NCBI RefSeq assembly: GCF_900176535.1
Contig: NZ_FWXT01000001.1
Span: 2,170,001 to 2,234,000, forward strand
DNA from: Pedobacter africanus
GTDB lineage: Bacteria > Bacteroidota > Bacteroidia > Sphingobacteriales > Sphingobacteriaceae
Length of the DNA: 64,000 nt
Direction of reading: 5' to 3'
Made by a program: the position numbers and the translations under genes. Position 1 is the first letter of the stretch, and every line of letters begins with the position of its first letter. Under the pieces are notes generated by a model. It was not told the DNA's origin, ran no database searches, and worked only from the letters and a program-made list of their open reading frames with translations. This document shows positions 19,379-27,541 of the stretch, piece after piece.

Positions 19379-19427
19379 TTAAGCTATATTACTGTTATCG
19401 AACGTTCTTTGTTATTAAACTCTACTA

Positions 19428-20717
19428 TTAATAGTGGCACTTACCACACTCTAAACCACCCAATGCTGCCGGGGTAATCTTCTCACCCTTTTTGATTTTC
19501 TCATGGGTCTCGATCACCTTCGTATAGAATGCGTTGTCTTTACCAGAGATTTGAGCATCCTTATGGCAGTTTATACACCATTTCATCGTTAGCGGTGAAT
19601 ACTGATAGATTTCTTCCATTGTATCAACCGGACCGTGACATGCAAAACATACTGGTTCGTTTGGCTGTAAACCTTTTTCTTTTCTGATGGCTTCTTCACC
19701 AACCACTACGTGTTGTGAGTGATTGAAGTAGGCAAAATCAGGCAGGTTATGAACGCGCACCCACTCTACCGGCTTTTCTTTCGATTTATCGTAAGTCATG
19801 GTATTCGGATCGTAACCTATTGCAGTATAGATCTTCTGAATCTCAGGAGAAATCTCTCCATTGTATTTTTCAGTAGCCTGTACAGACTTGTGACAGTTCA
19901 TACATACGTTAACCGAAGGGATAGATGCATTTTTAGATTTAAACGCACCTGAGTGACAGTACTGACAGTCGATCTGGTTTACACCCGCATGCAACTCGTG
20001 AGAAAACTTAATCGGCTGAACTGGCTGATACCCCGTGTGTACACCTGTGTTCCACATGCCCATCCATCCAAATGAACCTAATGCTATAATTAAACACAGC
20101 ACAAAGAACATCACAAATTTCTTGTTTTTGAACATTTTGCGGGTAGCAGCTCCGAAAGACAAACTTTCTTTCTCTACAACTTCTACACCTTGTTTCTTAA
20201 GGATCAAACGCTCCAGCATTTTTACAGCACGGCCTAAAACTACCAGTACAGCGATAGAGATCAGAATAATCAGCGCAATCCCTGCAATAGAAAAATCTGA
20301 AACTCCCTCTGAAGCCACTTCAACTGGCTTATCACCTTCTTTTTTAGGCTCTCCCGCCTTAGCATAGGCAATTACGTTTTTGATCTGGTCATCAGTCAAA
20401 GTAGGGAAAGTGGTCATCTCTGCCGGAGAGAACTTTGCAGCTTCGATCGCTGTTTTATCACCAGCATCAACTAAAGCCTTCCAGTTTCTGATCCATTTGA
20501 TAGCGAATGCTTCATCCAGTTCAGTCAGTTTAGGTGTTAAAGCCGGACCAGTACTGTTACGGTCTAATTGGTGACAAGAAGCACATTTATCTTTAAATAT
20601 TTTTCTTCCCTCCACTACATCTTGCGCATGTGTTGCAGAAACGATTAAAACAGATAGAGCCGTAAACATGAATGCCGACTTCCAAACTCTTCTAATGATC
20701 AATGAGATATCCCTCAT
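19428..20717 (-). CDS. actA: Alternative complex III subunit ActA, multiheme cytochrome c (six CXXCH)
   Basis: This 429-residue protein is the periplasmic multiheme subunit and first gene of the cluster. A signal-like helix (residues 14-31) is followed by a class I cytochrome c domain with CASCH at 45-49, a membrane segment at about 143-165, a second one at about 198-216, and then five further CXXCH sites (CQYCH, CMNCH, CFACH, CINCH, CGKCH). The sixth site is almost at the C-terminal end. The best-known ActA (Rhodothermus) is described as pentaheme, so the N-terminal monoheme domain is an added unit here. It accepts electrons from ActB and passes them on to ActE or another cytochrome. Confidence 0.94.
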   Translation of the reverse strand: MRDISLIIRRVWKSAFMFTALSVLIVSATHAQDVVEGRKIFKDKCASCHQLDRNSTGPALTPKLTELDEAFAIKWIRNWKALVDAGDKTAIEAAKFSPAEMTTFPTLTDDQIKNVIAYAKAGEPKKEGDKPVEVASEGVSDFSIAGIALIILISIAVLVVLGRAVKMLERLILKKQGVEVVEKESLSFGAATRKMFKNKKFVMFFVLCLIIALGSFGWMGMWNTGVHTGYQPVQPIKFSHELHAGVNQIDCQYCHSGAFKSKNASIPSVNVCMNCHKSVQATEKYNGEISPEIQKIYTAIGYDPNTMTYDKSKEKPVEWVRVHNLPDFAYFNHSQHVVVGEEAIRKEKGLQPNEPVCFACHGPVDTMEEIYQYSPLTMKWCINCHKDAQISGKDNAFYTKVIETHEKIKKGEKITPAALGGLECGKCHY

Positions 20718-20798
20718 AATGAGTATTTTATGCTATTTTTTAAAAAACTTTATAAACGTAATTGATGTTTAAACTTGAGTCCTTCACCAAAACGTCCA

Positions 20799-20832
20799 CA
20801 AAAGTAAAATTTATTAACGTACCAATGACAAA
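20799..20832 (-). promoter_or_regulatory. Candidate promoter of the alternative complex III operon
   Basis: On the minus strand a perfect TAnnTTTG -7 element (TACTTTTG, 20799-20806) is preceded by TTTG at 20829-20832, with a 22-base spacer, slightly longer than the usual 19 or so. Transcription would begin about 75 bases before the actA start codon. The rest of the 250-base gap between actA and the next gene holds only this and the downstream terminator at 20900-20927. Confidence 0.45.
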
Positions 20833-20899
20833 GAAATGACAGTAAATACAATTTATAATCAATCTAAATAGTGCCGTTATTATGCTTTAAACAAAGAAA

Positions 20900-20927
20900 A
20901 TCACCAATTTTTGCAAAAATTGGTGAT
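20900..20927 (-). terminator. Terminator of the deoxyhypusine-synthase-like gene
   Basis: A 28-bp perfect palindrome (arms 20900-20913 and 20914-20927) starts 42 bases after the stop of the deoxyhypusine-synthase-like gene. On the minus strand it is followed by TTTTCTTTG. It probably ends that transcript before the actA promoter. Confidence 0.75.
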
Positions 20928-20969
20928 CCTCAGTCAGCCCTATATTGATGCTGTATTTGTTATTTCGAA

Positions 20970-21950
20970 TTACATTTTTAATATCCATGCAAATATCAGT
21001 GGCGCCACTATTGTCGCATCCGATTCCACAATAAATTTAGGCGTGTGGATATCCAGTTTACCCCAGGTGATCTTCTCGTTAGGCACTGCACCTGAGTAAG
21101 AACCGTATGATGTGGTGGAATCAGAAATCTGGCAGAAATAACTCCAGAATGGGATATTTTCCATTTCCATATCCTGGTAAAGCATAGGCACTACGCAAAT
21201 AGGGAAATCGCCCGCTATACCGCCTCCAATCTGGAAAAATCCAATTCCTTTTCCTGCGCTATTGTTAATGTACCAATCGGCAAGCCATCCCATATACTCG
21301 ATGCCGCTCTTCATGGTAGTTGCCTTAATCTCCGATTTCATGACATAAGAAGCGAAAATATTCCCCATCGTAGAATCTTCCCATCCAGGCACAACGATAG
21401 GCAGGTTCTTTTCTGCCGCTGCCAGCATCCAGGAGTTTTTCGGATCAATTTCATAATATTGCTCCAGATCTCCGCTCAACAACATTTTATACATGAATTC
21501 ATGCGGAAAATAGCGCTCGCCGGCTGTATCAGCATCTTTCCAGATCTTGTAGATGTGTTTTTGCAACCTGCGGAAGGCCTCCTCTTCAGGAATACAGGTA
21601 TCGGTAACCCGGTTATAATGGTTTTCCAGTAAATCCCATTCGTCTTGCGGGCTCAGGTCGCGATAATTCGGTACGCGTTTATAGTGTGAGTGTGCAACAA
21701 GGTTCATAATGTCTTCCTCAAGGTTAGCCCCTGTACAGGAAATGATAGAAACTTTGTCCTGGCGGATCATCTCTGCCAGCGAAATACCCAACTCCGCTGT
21801 ACTCATTGCGCCAGCCAGGGTAATCATCATTTTACCCCCTTCGTCCAAGTGTGTTTCATACCCTTTGGCTGCATCCATCATGGCCGCCGCATTAAAATGG
21901 AGGTAATTGCGCTCCATAAACTGAGAAATCGGTCCTCTTGTTGTACTCAT
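20970..21950 (-). CDS. Deoxyhypusine synthase family protein
   Basis: This 326-residue protein resembles deoxyhypusine synthase, which transfers the aminobutyl group of spermidine through a lysine-imine intermediate. The C-terminal catalytic block is clear: YSGAVPNEKITWGKLD with the candidate active lysine at residue 298, followed by ESDATIVAPLIFAWIL. NAD-binding-type segments include TLAGAMSTAELG and SCTGANLEEDIMNLVAHSHY. Bacteria have no eIF5A, and bacterial relatives are thought to act in polyamine metabolism, for example as homospermidine synthases. The gene is alone between the complex III operon and a divergent barrel-protein gene, with its own terminator. The family is firm; the reaction is open. 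Confidence 0.9.
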   Translation of the reverse strand: MSTTRGPISQFMERNYLHFNAAAMMDAAKGYETHLDEGGKMMITLAGAMSTAELGISLAEMIRQDKVSIISCTGANLEEDIMNLVAHSHYKRVPNYRDLSPQDEWDLLENHYNRVTDTCIPEEEAFRRLQKHIYKIWKDADTAGERYFPHEFMYKMLLSGDLEQYYEIDPKNSWMLAAAEKNLPIVVPGWEDSTMGNIFASYVMKSEIKATTMKSGIEYMGWLADWYINNSAGKGIGFFQIGGGIAGDFPICVVPMLYQDMEMENIPFWSYFCQISDSTTSYGSYSGAVPNEKITWGKLDIHTPKFIVESDATIVAPLIFAWILKM

Positions 21951-22063
21951 CTTAATCTAATTTTGTTGCCGCAAAAATAGGCAAATATTATTATTTTAAG
22001 CCATTTGGCCTCAAAGTTGTTAGCAGAGTCTCAGAATTAAATCCTTTCCCCTATTTTAGGCCA

Positions 22064-23194
22064 ATGAAGAAAATTTCGATTTGTACCCTTTTTGTTTTGA
22101 TCACCGCAAACGCATTGGCGCAAAAGAAACTCATAGACCGCTACCTATCCAACAAAACAGACTCTTCCCGCAGGCCCAGCTTTATGCCAGTCCCTATTTT
22201 TCGTTATAGCCAGGAAATAGGAGTTGAATTTGGTGCTGGGTTGCTCTATTCAACTTATCTAGACAGAAAAGACCTTAGCAACCGCAGTTCAAATTTCTCG
22301 GGCGTAGTATCTGCATCAACTAAAGGACAGTACAATGTTACCCTTAAAAGTGATATCTGGACAAAAAAAAACACACACCATTACATTTCTGAAGTTCGCT
22401 TTAAACGCATGCCCTTTAACTTTTACGGGATTGGGAATGAAACCGATGCTGCTAATGAAGATCGCCTTGTACAGGGCTTCGTTAAGGTAGTACTGGAAGC
22501 AGAAAAAAGGTTTTGGCCTGCCATGTACACCGGGTTTTCTGCAGGCTTCGAGAATTACCATTTTACCGATAAAGAAGTTGGAGGCATATTTACGACAGAC
22601 CCCAGCATTATTCATAAGATAGGTGGCTCTGTATTTTATGCCGGAGTGTCTCAAACCTACGACACCAGAAATTCCAATAATTATACAACAAAAGGAATGA
22701 TGGCCAAAGTGTCGTACCAATATGCGCCCGATTTTTGGGGGAAAGAGAACTTTACAGGCAGCCTCATCAAAGCAAACGTGCGGAGTTTTTGGTCACTCTC
22801 TCCAAAATTTGTGATCGGTGTGAATGGATTATTCCACAGCATCCAAGGCAAAAATGTACCCTTTTACCTGCTGCCCCAAATGGGTAATGACGAAATGATG
22901 CGAGGCTATTATACCGGAAGGTACCGCGACAGGAACCTCCTTGCCGCCCAGGCAGAGCTCAGGTACCGCTACAACAACCGCTTTGGTGCTGCAGTTTTCG
23001 GTGGGGCCGGGCAGGTATTTGAAAATGGTGGTTTAGGAATTAAAAATTTTAAACCCTCATATGGTGCTGGAGGAAGGTATTTCTTTGATCCTGAAAAAGG
23101 TCTGAGTGTTCGCGTAGATTATGGGATTGGCGAAAAACGCGCCAATGAAAAACGCCAAAAGGGTTTTTACATTAGCCTGGCCGAAGCCTTTTAA
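22064..23194 (+). CDS. BamA/TamA-like outer-membrane beta-barrel protein
   Basis: This 376-residue outer-membrane protein starts with a signal peptide (residues 1-19, ending ANALAQ) and continues with alternating amphipathic strands to a terminal aromatic residue (SLAEAF), as expected for a barrel. The segment MRGYYTGRYRDRNLLAAQAE matches the RGY-type signature of the surface-antigen D15/Omp85 barrel domain. No POTRA domains are present, so it is a barrel-only member, a type common in Bacteroidota and of unknown function. It stands alone on the plus strand, convergent with the methyltransferase gene 12 bp downstream. Confidence 0.85.
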   Translation: MKKISICTLFVLITANALAQKKLIDRYLSNKTDSSRRPSFMPVPIFRYSQEIGVEFGAGLLYSTYLDRKDLSNRSSNFSGVVSASTKGQYNVTLKSDIWTKKNTHHYISEVRFKRMPFNFYGIGNETDAANEDRLVQGFVKVVLEAEKRFWPAMYTGFSAGFENYHFTDKEVGGIFTTDPSIIHKIGGSVFYAGVSQTYDTRNSNNYTTKGMMAKVSYQYAPDFWGKENFTGSLIKANVRSFWSLSPKFVIGVNGLFHSIQGKNVPFYLLPQMGNDEMMRGYYTGRYRDRNLLAAQAELRYRYNNRFGAAVFGGAGQVFENGGLGIKNFKPSYGAGGRYFFDPEKGLSVRVDYGIGEKRANEKRQKGFYISLAEAF

Positions 23195-23206
23195 AGCTGG
23201 TTATAT

Positions 23207-23989
23207 CTAGAATTTTATCTTAAAATGCTCTTTCACCTGGCCCTTCCTGAAATAAACAAGGCCAATCCAGAAAAGATCAACCGTTACCGTAACTTCAGGG
23301 TGGTTTTTAATCTCTTCCCAGGCTTCCTTCATACCCTTGCTCCAATAGATGTCATCGAATATCAGCAATGAACGCTCCTGCACCTTAGGCAGGCACCATT
23401 TGAAATAATCCAATGTAGCTTCCTTTCGATGGTTCCCATCTATATAAACAAAGTCGAGTTGCTGCTGCCCCTCAATCACGCCAGGGAGCAGGGCATCGAA
23501 ATTCCCAACCTGTAGTTCAATATTTTCCAATCCGAGTTCCTCAAAATTGCGACCTGCAACCTTTGCTGTTTCGGGGCAGCCCTCTATGGTGATTATTTCT
23601 GCATCCGGACAAGCTTTGGATAAGTATGCCGTGGTAATGCCAAGACAGGTACCCAATTCTATGATATTGGAGGGTTGGGTATTTTTAGCCAAACGATAAA
23701 TCAATTGCGCCAATCGGGGGCTTTTTAATGCATTTTTTGCAATCTGCTTTACCTGTTTGGTCCTGTTCTTATTCAAGTGGGAACCCGCCCCCAAATCGGT
23801 CACAGTGATCAATGATTCGTCATTAAAAAGTTTTTTTCGCTGCGCTTCAATACTTTTATAATCGGTTTTGGAGTTAAAATCGTAAATTACCTCATCAGTA
23901 AGCTTGTATACAAATGGGGAATGGGTACCGTGCCTGCTTTTCGCAGTAAGACGGTGCTTAATGTAGTCACTGATAAAATTAAAAACCAT
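23207..23989 (-). CDS. Class I SAM-dependent methyltransferase
   Basis: This 260-residue soluble protein has a Rossmann-type S-adenosylmethionine fold. Motif I is IIELGTCLGITTAYLS (about residues 115-130), the acidic motif II is IITIEGCPE, and DFVYIDGNHRKEATL followed by LLIFDDIYW gives the later conserved aspartates. This arrangement is that of the O-methyltransferase / MTF_24-like group. The N-terminal 100 residues (KHRLTAKSRHGTHSPFVYKL) are a conserved extension found in Bacteroidota members. The substrate is unknown. It is divergent from the SirB1-type gene with a 35-bp gap. Confidence 0.88.
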   Translation of the reverse strand: MVFNFISDYIKHRLTAKSRHGTHSPFVYKLTDEVIYDFNSKTDYKSIEAQRKKLFNDESLITVTDLGAGSHLNKNRTKQVKQIAKNALKSPRLAQLIYRLAKNTQPSNIIELGTCLGITTAYLSKACPDAEIITIEGCPETAKVAGRNFEELGLENIELQVGNFDALLPGVIEGQQQLDFVYIDGNHRKEATLDYFKWCLPKVQERSLLIFDDIYWSKGMKEAWEEIKNHPEVTVTVDLFWIGLVYFRKGQVKEHFKIKF

Positions 23990-24024
23990 AGCCGCAAAAA
24001 TAGGTATTCAAATTTGCATGTTTA

Positions 24025-24894
24025 ATGGAAAATAGTAAAGAAATAAGTGCGTTGATTAAGCTTCTTGACGATCCTGATCTTGAGGTATATGAACATGTTG
24101 AAAAAAGATTGCTCGAATACGGCCCTGAAGTGGTCGACTTCCTCGAGAATGAATGGGAACACTCTCTGGATACCCTGCTACAGGAGCGGATAGAAAATAT
24201 TGTACACAAGATCCAGTTCCAAAGTGTAAAAGAAGACCTTAACTTATGGTACCATAGCGGGGCATTTGACCTTTTGCAGGGTGCCCTGGTCATCAACCGG
24301 TACCAGTACCCTGATCTGGACGAAGAAAAGGTAATCCTTCAGATTGAAGAAATAAAAAGGGAAATTTGGCTGGGCCTGCAATATGAAATGAGTTCTATTG
24401 AAAAAATAAAGCTCATCAATCATGTATTTTACAACGTATACGGCTTTGGAGGAAATACCAAAAACCATCACGACCCGCAAAACTCCTATATCAGCCAGGT
24501 ATTGGAAAGCAAAAAAGGCAACCAGATCTCGCTGGCCATTATTTATGCGACACTAGCTCAGAAATTGGATATTCCAGTGTATGGCGTAAACCTGCCCCAG
24601 CATTTTATTTTGGGATACATTGACGAAAGCAGGCGTGAAGAACATGAATTTGGCGTTCTTTTTTACATCAATGCCTTTAACAAGGGGGCTATTTTTGGCA
24701 AGCACGATGTAGATCAATTCCTCCGTCAGCTTAACCTTGATCCGCTACCGGGCTTTTATGCGCCCTGCAGCAATGTAGAAATCATCAGAAGAATCATCCG
24801 CAACCTGGTATCTGCCTACGAAAATCTTGGCTCTGCGGAAAAAGTGAACGAACTGAAACAGTTGCAGGATATTCTAAGCAATACAGATCTATAA
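24025..24894 (+). CDS. SirB1/transglutaminase-like family protein
   Basis: This 289-residue cytoplasmic protein has an N-terminal helical part with a repeat-like segment (LIKLLDDPDLEVYEHVEKRL) and a transglutaminase-like SirB1 domain at about residues 75-235. The core signature is KGNQISLAIIYATLAQKLDI followed by VNLPQHFILGY, which lacks the catalytic cysteine of true transglutaminases, as is typical of SirB1 proteins. Function is unknown. The last codons overlap by 6 bp with the convergent esterase gene on the other strand, so the two transcripts run into each other. Confidence 0.85.
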   Translation: MENSKEISALIKLLDDPDLEVYEHVEKRLLEYGPEVVDFLENEWEHSLDTLLQERIENIVHKIQFQSVKEDLNLWYHSGAFDLLQGALVINRYQYPDLDEEKVILQIEEIKREIWLGLQYEMSSIEKIKLINHVFYNVYGFGGNTKNHHDPQNSYISQVLESKKGNQISLAIIYATLAQKLDIPVYGVNLPQHFILGYIDESRREEHEFGVLFYINAFNKGAIFGKHDVDQFLRQLNLDPLPGFYAPCSNVEIIRRIIRNLVSAYENLGSAEKVNELKQLQDILSNTDL

Positions 24895-25800
24895 AAACTG
24901 ATTGCCTCTCATCCAGTTTTCCAAGGTCTTAAACCAATCCTCAGCCGTAGTTTTGTTTTTTAGACCAAAGCCATGCCCTCCGGCCTGATAAATGTGCATT
25001 TCTGCTTTTACTTTAGCCTTTACCAGGGCCTGATTAAATAGCATGCTGTTCTGAACCGGAACGGTCATATCATCATTTGCATGAATCAGAAAGGTTGGTG
25101 GTGTTTCGGCATCAACATGTTTATCGTTAGAAAAATATTGCCTTAATGTAGCGTTGCTGCCGGCCAGTTTTTCTGCCGAGCCCTTATGTTCCGACTCGGT
25201 AAAGGAAACTACAGGATAAATCAGAATAGAAAAATCCGGTCTTAAGCTTAAACCCTCCTTGTTCTCAATCTTTACATCTTTATAGTGTACGGTTAAGCTC
25301 GATGCGAGATGGCCGCCGGCGGAAAATCCCATCACACCTATTTTTGAAGGGTTAATTCCCCATTTGGAGGCATCTTTTCTAACCGTATAGATGGCTTGTT
25401 CAACATCCTGTAACGGTCCTACTGATCTGTCCTGCATAATCTCGTCGCTCGGCAAGCGGTATTTCAATACAAAAGCAGTTACGCCCAAAGCTGCAAACCT
25501 CTCGGCCACGGGATAGCCCTCATGCCCTATTGCCAGGCCAGAGTAGCCTCCTCCAGGACAAACAATCACGGCTGTACCATTTGCCTTATCCTTAGCAGGT
25601 TGATAGACGGTAAGCGTCGGTATCGAAACTTTACTGACCCCTGCTCCTCTTCCTTCGCGCATCACCGTGGTTTCCTGGTAATCTGCAGGTGTAGGTTTTG
25701 CTCCGGGGATAGGGCCCGGATAAAGGGGCAGCACTTGCTGGGCCATTAGCCCATTTGCCGATAACAGTACAGTCATGAATAGTCCGCTTAAATATTTCAT
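24889..25800 (-). CDS. Secreted alpha/beta hydrolase (esterase/lipase-like)
   Basis: This 303-residue protein has a signal peptide (residues 1-20, ending GLMAQ) and an alpha/beta hydrolase fold of the acetyl-xylan-esterase-like group. The oxyanion stretch is VIVCPGGGYSGLAIGHEG, the nucleophile elbow GFSAGGHLAS puts the serine at about residue 165, and the acid and base are likely in HANDDMTVP and QAGGHGFGL. Proteins of this type often deacetylate plant polysaccharides. It ends convergently with the SirB1-type gene and starts one base from the prfB stop codon, so it may share the prfB transcript. Confidence 0.9.
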   Translation of the reverse strand: MKYLSGLFMTVLLSANGLMAQQVLPLYPGPIPGAKPTPADYQETTVMREGRGAGVSKVSIPTLTVYQPAKDKANGTAVIVCPGGGYSGLAIGHEGYPVAERFAALGVTAFVLKYRLPSDEIMQDRSVGPLQDVEQAIYTVRKDASKWGINPSKIGVMGFSAGGHLASSLTVHYKDVKIENKEGLSLRPDFSILIYPVVSFTESEHKGSAEKLAGSNATLRQYFSNDKHVDAETPPTFLIHANDDMTVPVQNSMLFNQALVKAKVKAEMHIYQAGGHGFGLKNKTTAEDWFKTLENWMRGNQFL

Positions 25801-25801
25801 A

Positions 25802-26876
25802 TTAAAATTCCATTAAGTACGCTTTTAAAAAGTCGTTAAGCTCCCCATCAAGCACTGCCTGTGGATTGGACGACTGAAAATTTGTCCGGTGATCCTTTAC
25901 CCTACGGTCGTCCAGCACGTAACTTCTGATCTGAGAACCCCATTCTATTTTCTTCTTACTCCCCTCAATTAAGGCTGTAGCTTCCATACGCTTACGCATT
26001 TCTGCCTCATAAAGTTGCGATTTCAATAACCTGATTGCGTTCTCTTTATTCTGCAATTGCGACCTCGACTCCTGGTTCTTAATGATAATTCCGGATGGTT
26101 TGTGGTACAAACGCACTGCAGTTTCCACCTTGTTCACATTTTGCCCGCCGGCACCGCCCGAACGGAAAGTCTCAAATTCAATCTCAGCGTCCTTCACTTC
26201 TATTTCTATGGTATCGTCTACCAACGGGTAAACATATACAGAAGCAAAAGAGGTATGCCTCCGGGCATTAGAGTCAAAAGGGGAAATCCTTACCAAACGA
26301 TGAACACCGTTTTCACCTTTCAGGTAGCCATAAGCAAAATCACCCGAAAATTGAAGCGTAACCGATTTGACACCCGCAACCTCACCTTCCTGGTAATCCT
26401 GCTCAGTAATCTTATAACCGTTCTTTTCGCCCCACATCATGTACATGCGCATCAGCATATAAGCCCAGTCGCAACTCTCCGTTCCGCCTGCACCAGCTGT
26501 GATCTGCATTACCGCAGGCAGCTGATCTTCCTTGTTCTTCAACATGTTCTTCAGCTCCAGGTCTTCTATTGCCTTTAAGCACAAGTCGTATTGCTCCTGC
26601 ATCTCTTCCTCACCTGCATCGCCACCCTGATAAAATTCAAACAGCACGAGTGTATCTTCCAGCAAGCTGTTTGCTTGCTGCCAGGCATCCGTCCATACTT
26701 TTTTGGCATTTATTTCTGCGATATGTTTTTCGGCCTTTTTCGGGTCATCCCAAAAGTCCGGCTGCAGGGTAAGTTCCTGCTCAATACGAATATCCTCTAA
26801 ACGGTTTTCAACGTCAAAGGTACCTCCTCAGCGACGTTACTCTGTCCCTTAAATCCTGAATTTGTTCTTTTGTCAT
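25802..26876 (-). CDS. prfB: Peptide chain release factor 2 with programmed +1 frameshift
   Basis: Release factor 2 terminates translation at UGA and UAA. Translation starts at ATG 26876 and reads 20 codons to an in-frame TGA at 26816-26814. A Shine-Dalgarno-like AGGAGG (26828-26823), then TAC and CTT, precede the TGA, which is followed by C: the same slippery CTT-TGA-C arrangement as in Escherichia coli prfB. After a +1 shift the frame continues from GAC at 26815 for 337 codons, giving about 357 residues. The UGA/UAA recognition tripeptide SPF falls at about 198-200 and the catalytic GGQ at about 243-245, close to the E. coli positions after allowing for length. The uninterrupted frame alone would lack about the first 70 residues. 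Confidence 0.96.
26814..26828 (-). promoter_or_regulatory. prfB: prfB programmed +1 frameshift site
   Basis: Read on the minus strand the element is AGGAGG, TAC, CTT, TGA, then C at 26813. The Shine-Dalgarno-like hexamer is separated from the CTT slippery codon by one codon, as in the classical autoregulatory RF2 site. Low RF2 slows termination at TGA and allows slippage into the +1 frame. Confidence 0.95.
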
Positions 26877-26881
26877 AAGCA

Positions 26882-26912
26882 CAAATATATAATATAAAGG
26901 GCTTGTATCAAA
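26882..26912 (-). promoter_or_regulatory. Candidate prfB promoter with almost no leader
   Basis: On the minus strand TTTG (26909-26912), a 19-base spacer and TATATTTG (26882-26889) match the Bacteroidota -33/-7 consensus exactly. The -7 element ends only 5 bases before the prfB ATG, so the mRNA would be leaderless or nearly so. The -33 element lies inside the hairpin of the upstream gene's terminator. Confidence 0.5.
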
Positions 26913-26934
26913 TTCCTTTTGATACAAGCCCTTT
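26896..26934 (-). terminator. Hairpin terminator between the DUF937-like gene and prfB
   Basis: A perfect 17-bp inverted repeat (arms 26896-26912 and 26918-26934) with a 5-base loop begins 20 bases after the stop of the DUF937-like gene. In the minus direction it is followed by an AT-rich tract with T runs broken by A; on the plus strand it ends in six T. It is most likely the terminator of the upstream gene. Confidence 0.8.
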
Positions 26935-26954
26935 TTTAAAGTTAAGCGGTCGAT

Positions 26955-27458
26955 TTAGTTAAAAAGTCCCTTTAATTTATCCACAATACCGTCGTCTTTA
27001 CCATCCCCGTTTACATCTGTTTTTTCCGTGAACATCCTGGTCACATCAGACAGGTCAAATTTTCCATCAGGCCCCGAAACCTTGGCCACAAGGTCCTGGA
27101 TATTGAAAGAACTGTCATTCGGATCGTTGGTCTTGTTTACCAGCTTACCTACTATAGAAGGGATCACCGATGCCGCTATGTTCTTGGCCGACTCTATATT
27201 GATTCCCATTGCTGCAAGCTTATCCGAAAATCCGGCTGTGGCTTCCTGTGCAACCGCACTGCCTTCGGCATTGCCGCCCTTAAATGCGTCTACAAGGTTA
27301 CCAATATTACCAGATGAAAGTTGTTGTTTAAGTGCGTCAATAATTGAACCTGACGCAGCACCAATAGCGGCTTCGTTCTGTTCGTTCGGTACAGCATTGT
27401 TGTTTACAATAGCGTCCTGAACATTTTCTTTTACGAGTTGATTTAAATTTTCTAACAT
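26955..27458 (-). CDS. DUF937-like protein with a C-terminal EF-hand-like loop
   Basis: This 167-residue acidic, probably cytoplasmic protein has no signal peptide. The N-terminal two thirds are Ala/Gly/Asn-rich helices of DUF937 character (AAIGAASGSIIDALKQQLSS, AASVIPSIVGKLVNKT). The C-terminus has TDVNGDGKDDGIVDKLKGLF, where D-x-N-x-D-x-K-D-D-G resembles a calcium-binding EF-hand or dockerin loop. The function is not known. It is divergent from pgi, with the 83-bp gap holding both promoters, and closes with a strong hairpin. Confidence 0.75.
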   Translation of the reverse strand: MLENLNQLVKENVQDAIVNNNAVPNEQNEAAIGAASGSIIDALKQQLSSGNIGNLVDAFKGGNAEGSAVAQEATAGFSDKLAAMGINIESAKNIAASVIPSIVGKLVNKTNDPNDSSFNIQDLVAKVSGPDGKFDLSDVTRMFTEKTDVNGDGKDDGIVDKLKGLFN

Positions 27459-27541
27459 AGGTGTTTTTTTAAAGGTTTTACTATCTTGTTCCGTTGAATA
27501 AATGTAACATCGATATATTTAATAAATATAACATTAATATT

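Noticed and set aside
24025..24894. Active transglutaminase
   Set aside because: The SirB1 signature lacks the catalytic cysteine, so enzymatic activity is not assumed.
27494..27541. Upstream in-frame ATG for pgi
   Set aside because: It adds 16 AT-rich codons without similarity to the family; ATG at 27542 gives the usual length.
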